From: Trema orientale
Taxonomy: Eukaryota > Streptophyta > Magnoliopsida > Rosales > Cannabaceae
Direction: 5' to 3'
DNA length: 64,000 nucleotides
NCBI GenBank assembly: GCA_002914845.1
Contig: JXTC01000061.1
Coordinates: 984,222 to 1,048,221 of the forward strand
Both the position numbers and the translations under genes were made by a program. A model generated the notes under the pieces. That model ran no database searches. It saw nothing but the letters and a program-made list of their open reading frames with translations, and was not told the origin of the DNA. Below are positions 62,110-64,000 of this stretch, piece by piece. Each line of letters starts with the position of its first letter. Within the stretch, counting starts at the first letter, position 1.

Positions 62110-64000
62110 AAGGACGTTGAAGAATATGATCAAATTCTCAAATTAAATAATTATATTTTTGAAGTAAAAGCAACAGAAATATATAGAATTTTGGATTATG
62201 GCAACTAGTTTCTAATAATCAAATTGGATTCTAGTAATCAATAATTGTATTAACCAAATAGTTCTACTGTTTATGATAGAAACTAATTTAGTTTTCAATT
62301 TTTATTAACTAAATAGCAATGATATTTATGATGAAAACCAATATAGTTGTTGGTTTTTAGTTAGCAATTTGGTTTCTAGTTTCCAAAAATCAATTAGTTT
62401 ATAGTTTCTAATAATGAATTAGTAATTAGTTTTAAGAGTGATCAGCTACAAATAAACTATTAACGAAAAGAAACAAGAAAAAATAAAAATTCTAAGACGT
62501 TATTTGGTCTTTCTTAGCAAGAATTTGTTATTTTTCTAAAAAAAGGTAGTACAAAAATAAGTAAAAGTTTGGACATAGTATTCTTAGTATTCTTTATCAA
62601 AAGATAGTACTAGGTGTCTTTTTCCCAATAATTGTTAAAGAAACTAGTCCTAAATATATTCCAAAAAAAAAGGGCATGCTGGTCTTATCCATATCCTTCT
62701 CCCAATTCGTCCATCTCCCTTAAATCTTGAACTTGTTGGGCCTGCACTAACCTCTGTTGTTCAATTCAATTGAATGGGCCTAATATATTGTCCAACCACT
62801 CTTGCAATGGATGTTATTGCGTGGTTGCCAATAACAAAAGAAAAAGACTAATCATTACTTTAGTCAAAGTAAAATACGGGGTTCAGAGTTTTCTCTCTTG
62901 CCTTCTAAGTGATCCATGTGACCCTTCAGTGTGTTAAAATGTTACATTGCTGATTGCTTATGAAATTTTATTCAATTAAGACGTCATGAGTGAAAGAGAT
63001 GCATGGCAAAATTTGTTATACTACGTAATGGCTTCGTTATCTTGTTTTCCTTCATTTTCAGTCTTCCTCTTAGTGCAATAAAAAATAACTAACTAAAACG
63101 AAAAAAAAAAAGAAAAAGAAGGAAAAATCCTCCTATGCAGTTTGTTGGGAGCATTGATAGCTTACAACTTTCATATTTTTCTTCCCCTTTTCAGTAAACA
63201 GCATGAAAGTTTACATGATTGCTCAATGCTTATACATTTTTCAAATATATATAAAAAAAAAACCCCAATTAAATTAGATGAGAACCAGAAAAAGCAGGTT
63301 CTCGGTCATAAAGACACCATCAACAACCTAATTAGGACTCATTGATTACTGGGTTTGTTAAAAGGTCAAATCATGCAAAATAATTGTCACTGAAATTTTC
63401 CCTTTCCAGATTCTTGTGCTAAAAATCCACTCATTAAAAGAAAATGTTGTTCAGCTTATAGAACAGGGTTAAAGTATTAGCTTGGAAATGGGTACAAAAT
63501 GATTACTGTTTGGCATGCCAGTCAGTTGTACATAAATATTTATGTATAGTTAAAGGCTTAAAGCGTTAAAGCCTTAAAAGCCTATAGCCTAAGAATGATT
63601 AATATCTCAGCCTGAAAACTCTAAAATATTGCACACATTAGCCGTAAAATTAATGAATTTTAGCTCTTGTTTATTTAGCCATATAGGGATGGAATTGACC
63701 AATTGATGAACAAGAATTGAACTAAGAGAAAGCATGCATTAGTACTAGATGGTCTTTTTAGGCCCTCAAATTCAACTTTCATTAGTAGCAATAGCATATT
63801 AGCATGGCTGGGGTGAGAATTCTTGTTTGAACCTGAAATGGGGCACCGAATGATGATGTTTGCAGCGTGAATCAAGGCTTATTCCTCAAAACAATATTGC
63901 TCACAACTCACAAGTAAACTAAGAAAAGTAGCACTTATTTGTAAAATATATATACACAGACTCTAACTCTAACCCTTACTTTAACCAAAGTATTCATTCA
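62110..64000. other. AT-rich intergenic DNA to the window edge
   Basis: At 62200-62440 words such as AACTAATTTAGTTTTC and AATCAATTAGTTT recall the AGTAAC-type repeats at 13 and 22.4 kb, but the match is weak. No gene or RNA gene recognised in the remainder. Confidence 0.45.

Overview
The window is nuclear DNA of a flowering plant, almost certainly a eudicot. The evidence is short phase-conserved exons with GT-AG introns, AT-rich intergenic DNA, plant-specific gene families (J-protein OWL1, sphingolipid glucuronosyltransferase IPUT1, pectinesterase, organellar AsnRS, plant-type SEC16) and dense plant transposons. The order Rosales is only a guess. There are no operons; each gene stands alone. 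Layout, left to right. (1) 1-12,096, minus strand: an OWL1/DNAJC11-type J-domain protein gene whose last exon runs off the left edge. Intron 9 holds a 7-kb rearranged Ty3/gypsy fossil (845-7870, 5-bp target duplication) and intron 7 holds a hAT-type MITE (8989-9619). (2) 12.2-30.7 kb: an 18-kb gene-poor tract of repeats. It holds a duplicated AT-rich repeat, a foldback element with ~300-bp arms (16041-16853), one GC-rich orphan ORF (18102-18473), a 5'-truncated LINE tail with poly(A) and target duplication (18743-19434), a MITE with 8-bp target duplication (19651-19921), a 266-bp tandem duplication, and a structurally complete but pol-less Copia element (26002-29368). (3) 30,763-34,796, plus strand: IPUT1 (GT8). 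(4) 36,841-39,693, plus strand: a PME53-like pectinesterase. (5) 40,262-42,724, minus strand: peroxin PEX19 with an intact CaaX box. (6) 43,321-48,675, plus strand: organellar asparaginyl-tRNA synthetase, head-to-head with PEX19. (7) 49,672-56,779, minus strand: COPII scaffold SEC16/MAIGO5. (8) 57-64 kb: gene-poor; its best feature is a Pack-MULE (57779-58722) with ~195-bp TIRs, a 10-bp target duplication and a captured N-terminal fragment of a Gfo/Idh/MocA-type oxidoreductase gene. It also holds a second copy of the 19.6-kb MITE and a hairpin-rich tandem array (61.5-62.1 kb). The genes are unrelated housekeeping or cell-wall/endomembrane genes. IPUT1 (Golgi sphingolipid glycosylation), SEC16 (ER exit sites) and the secreted pectinesterase all touch the secretory route, but nothing suggests a functional cluster. 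Exon boundaries were set by reading frame, splice consensus and remembered Arabidopsis homologues; no database search was run. I did not find a convincing new biological system. The most novel items are the Pack-MULE, the LINE insertion with an inverted copy of its target, the GC-AG intron in the AsnRS gene, the 54-bp coding repeat in SEC16 and the 61.5-kb array.
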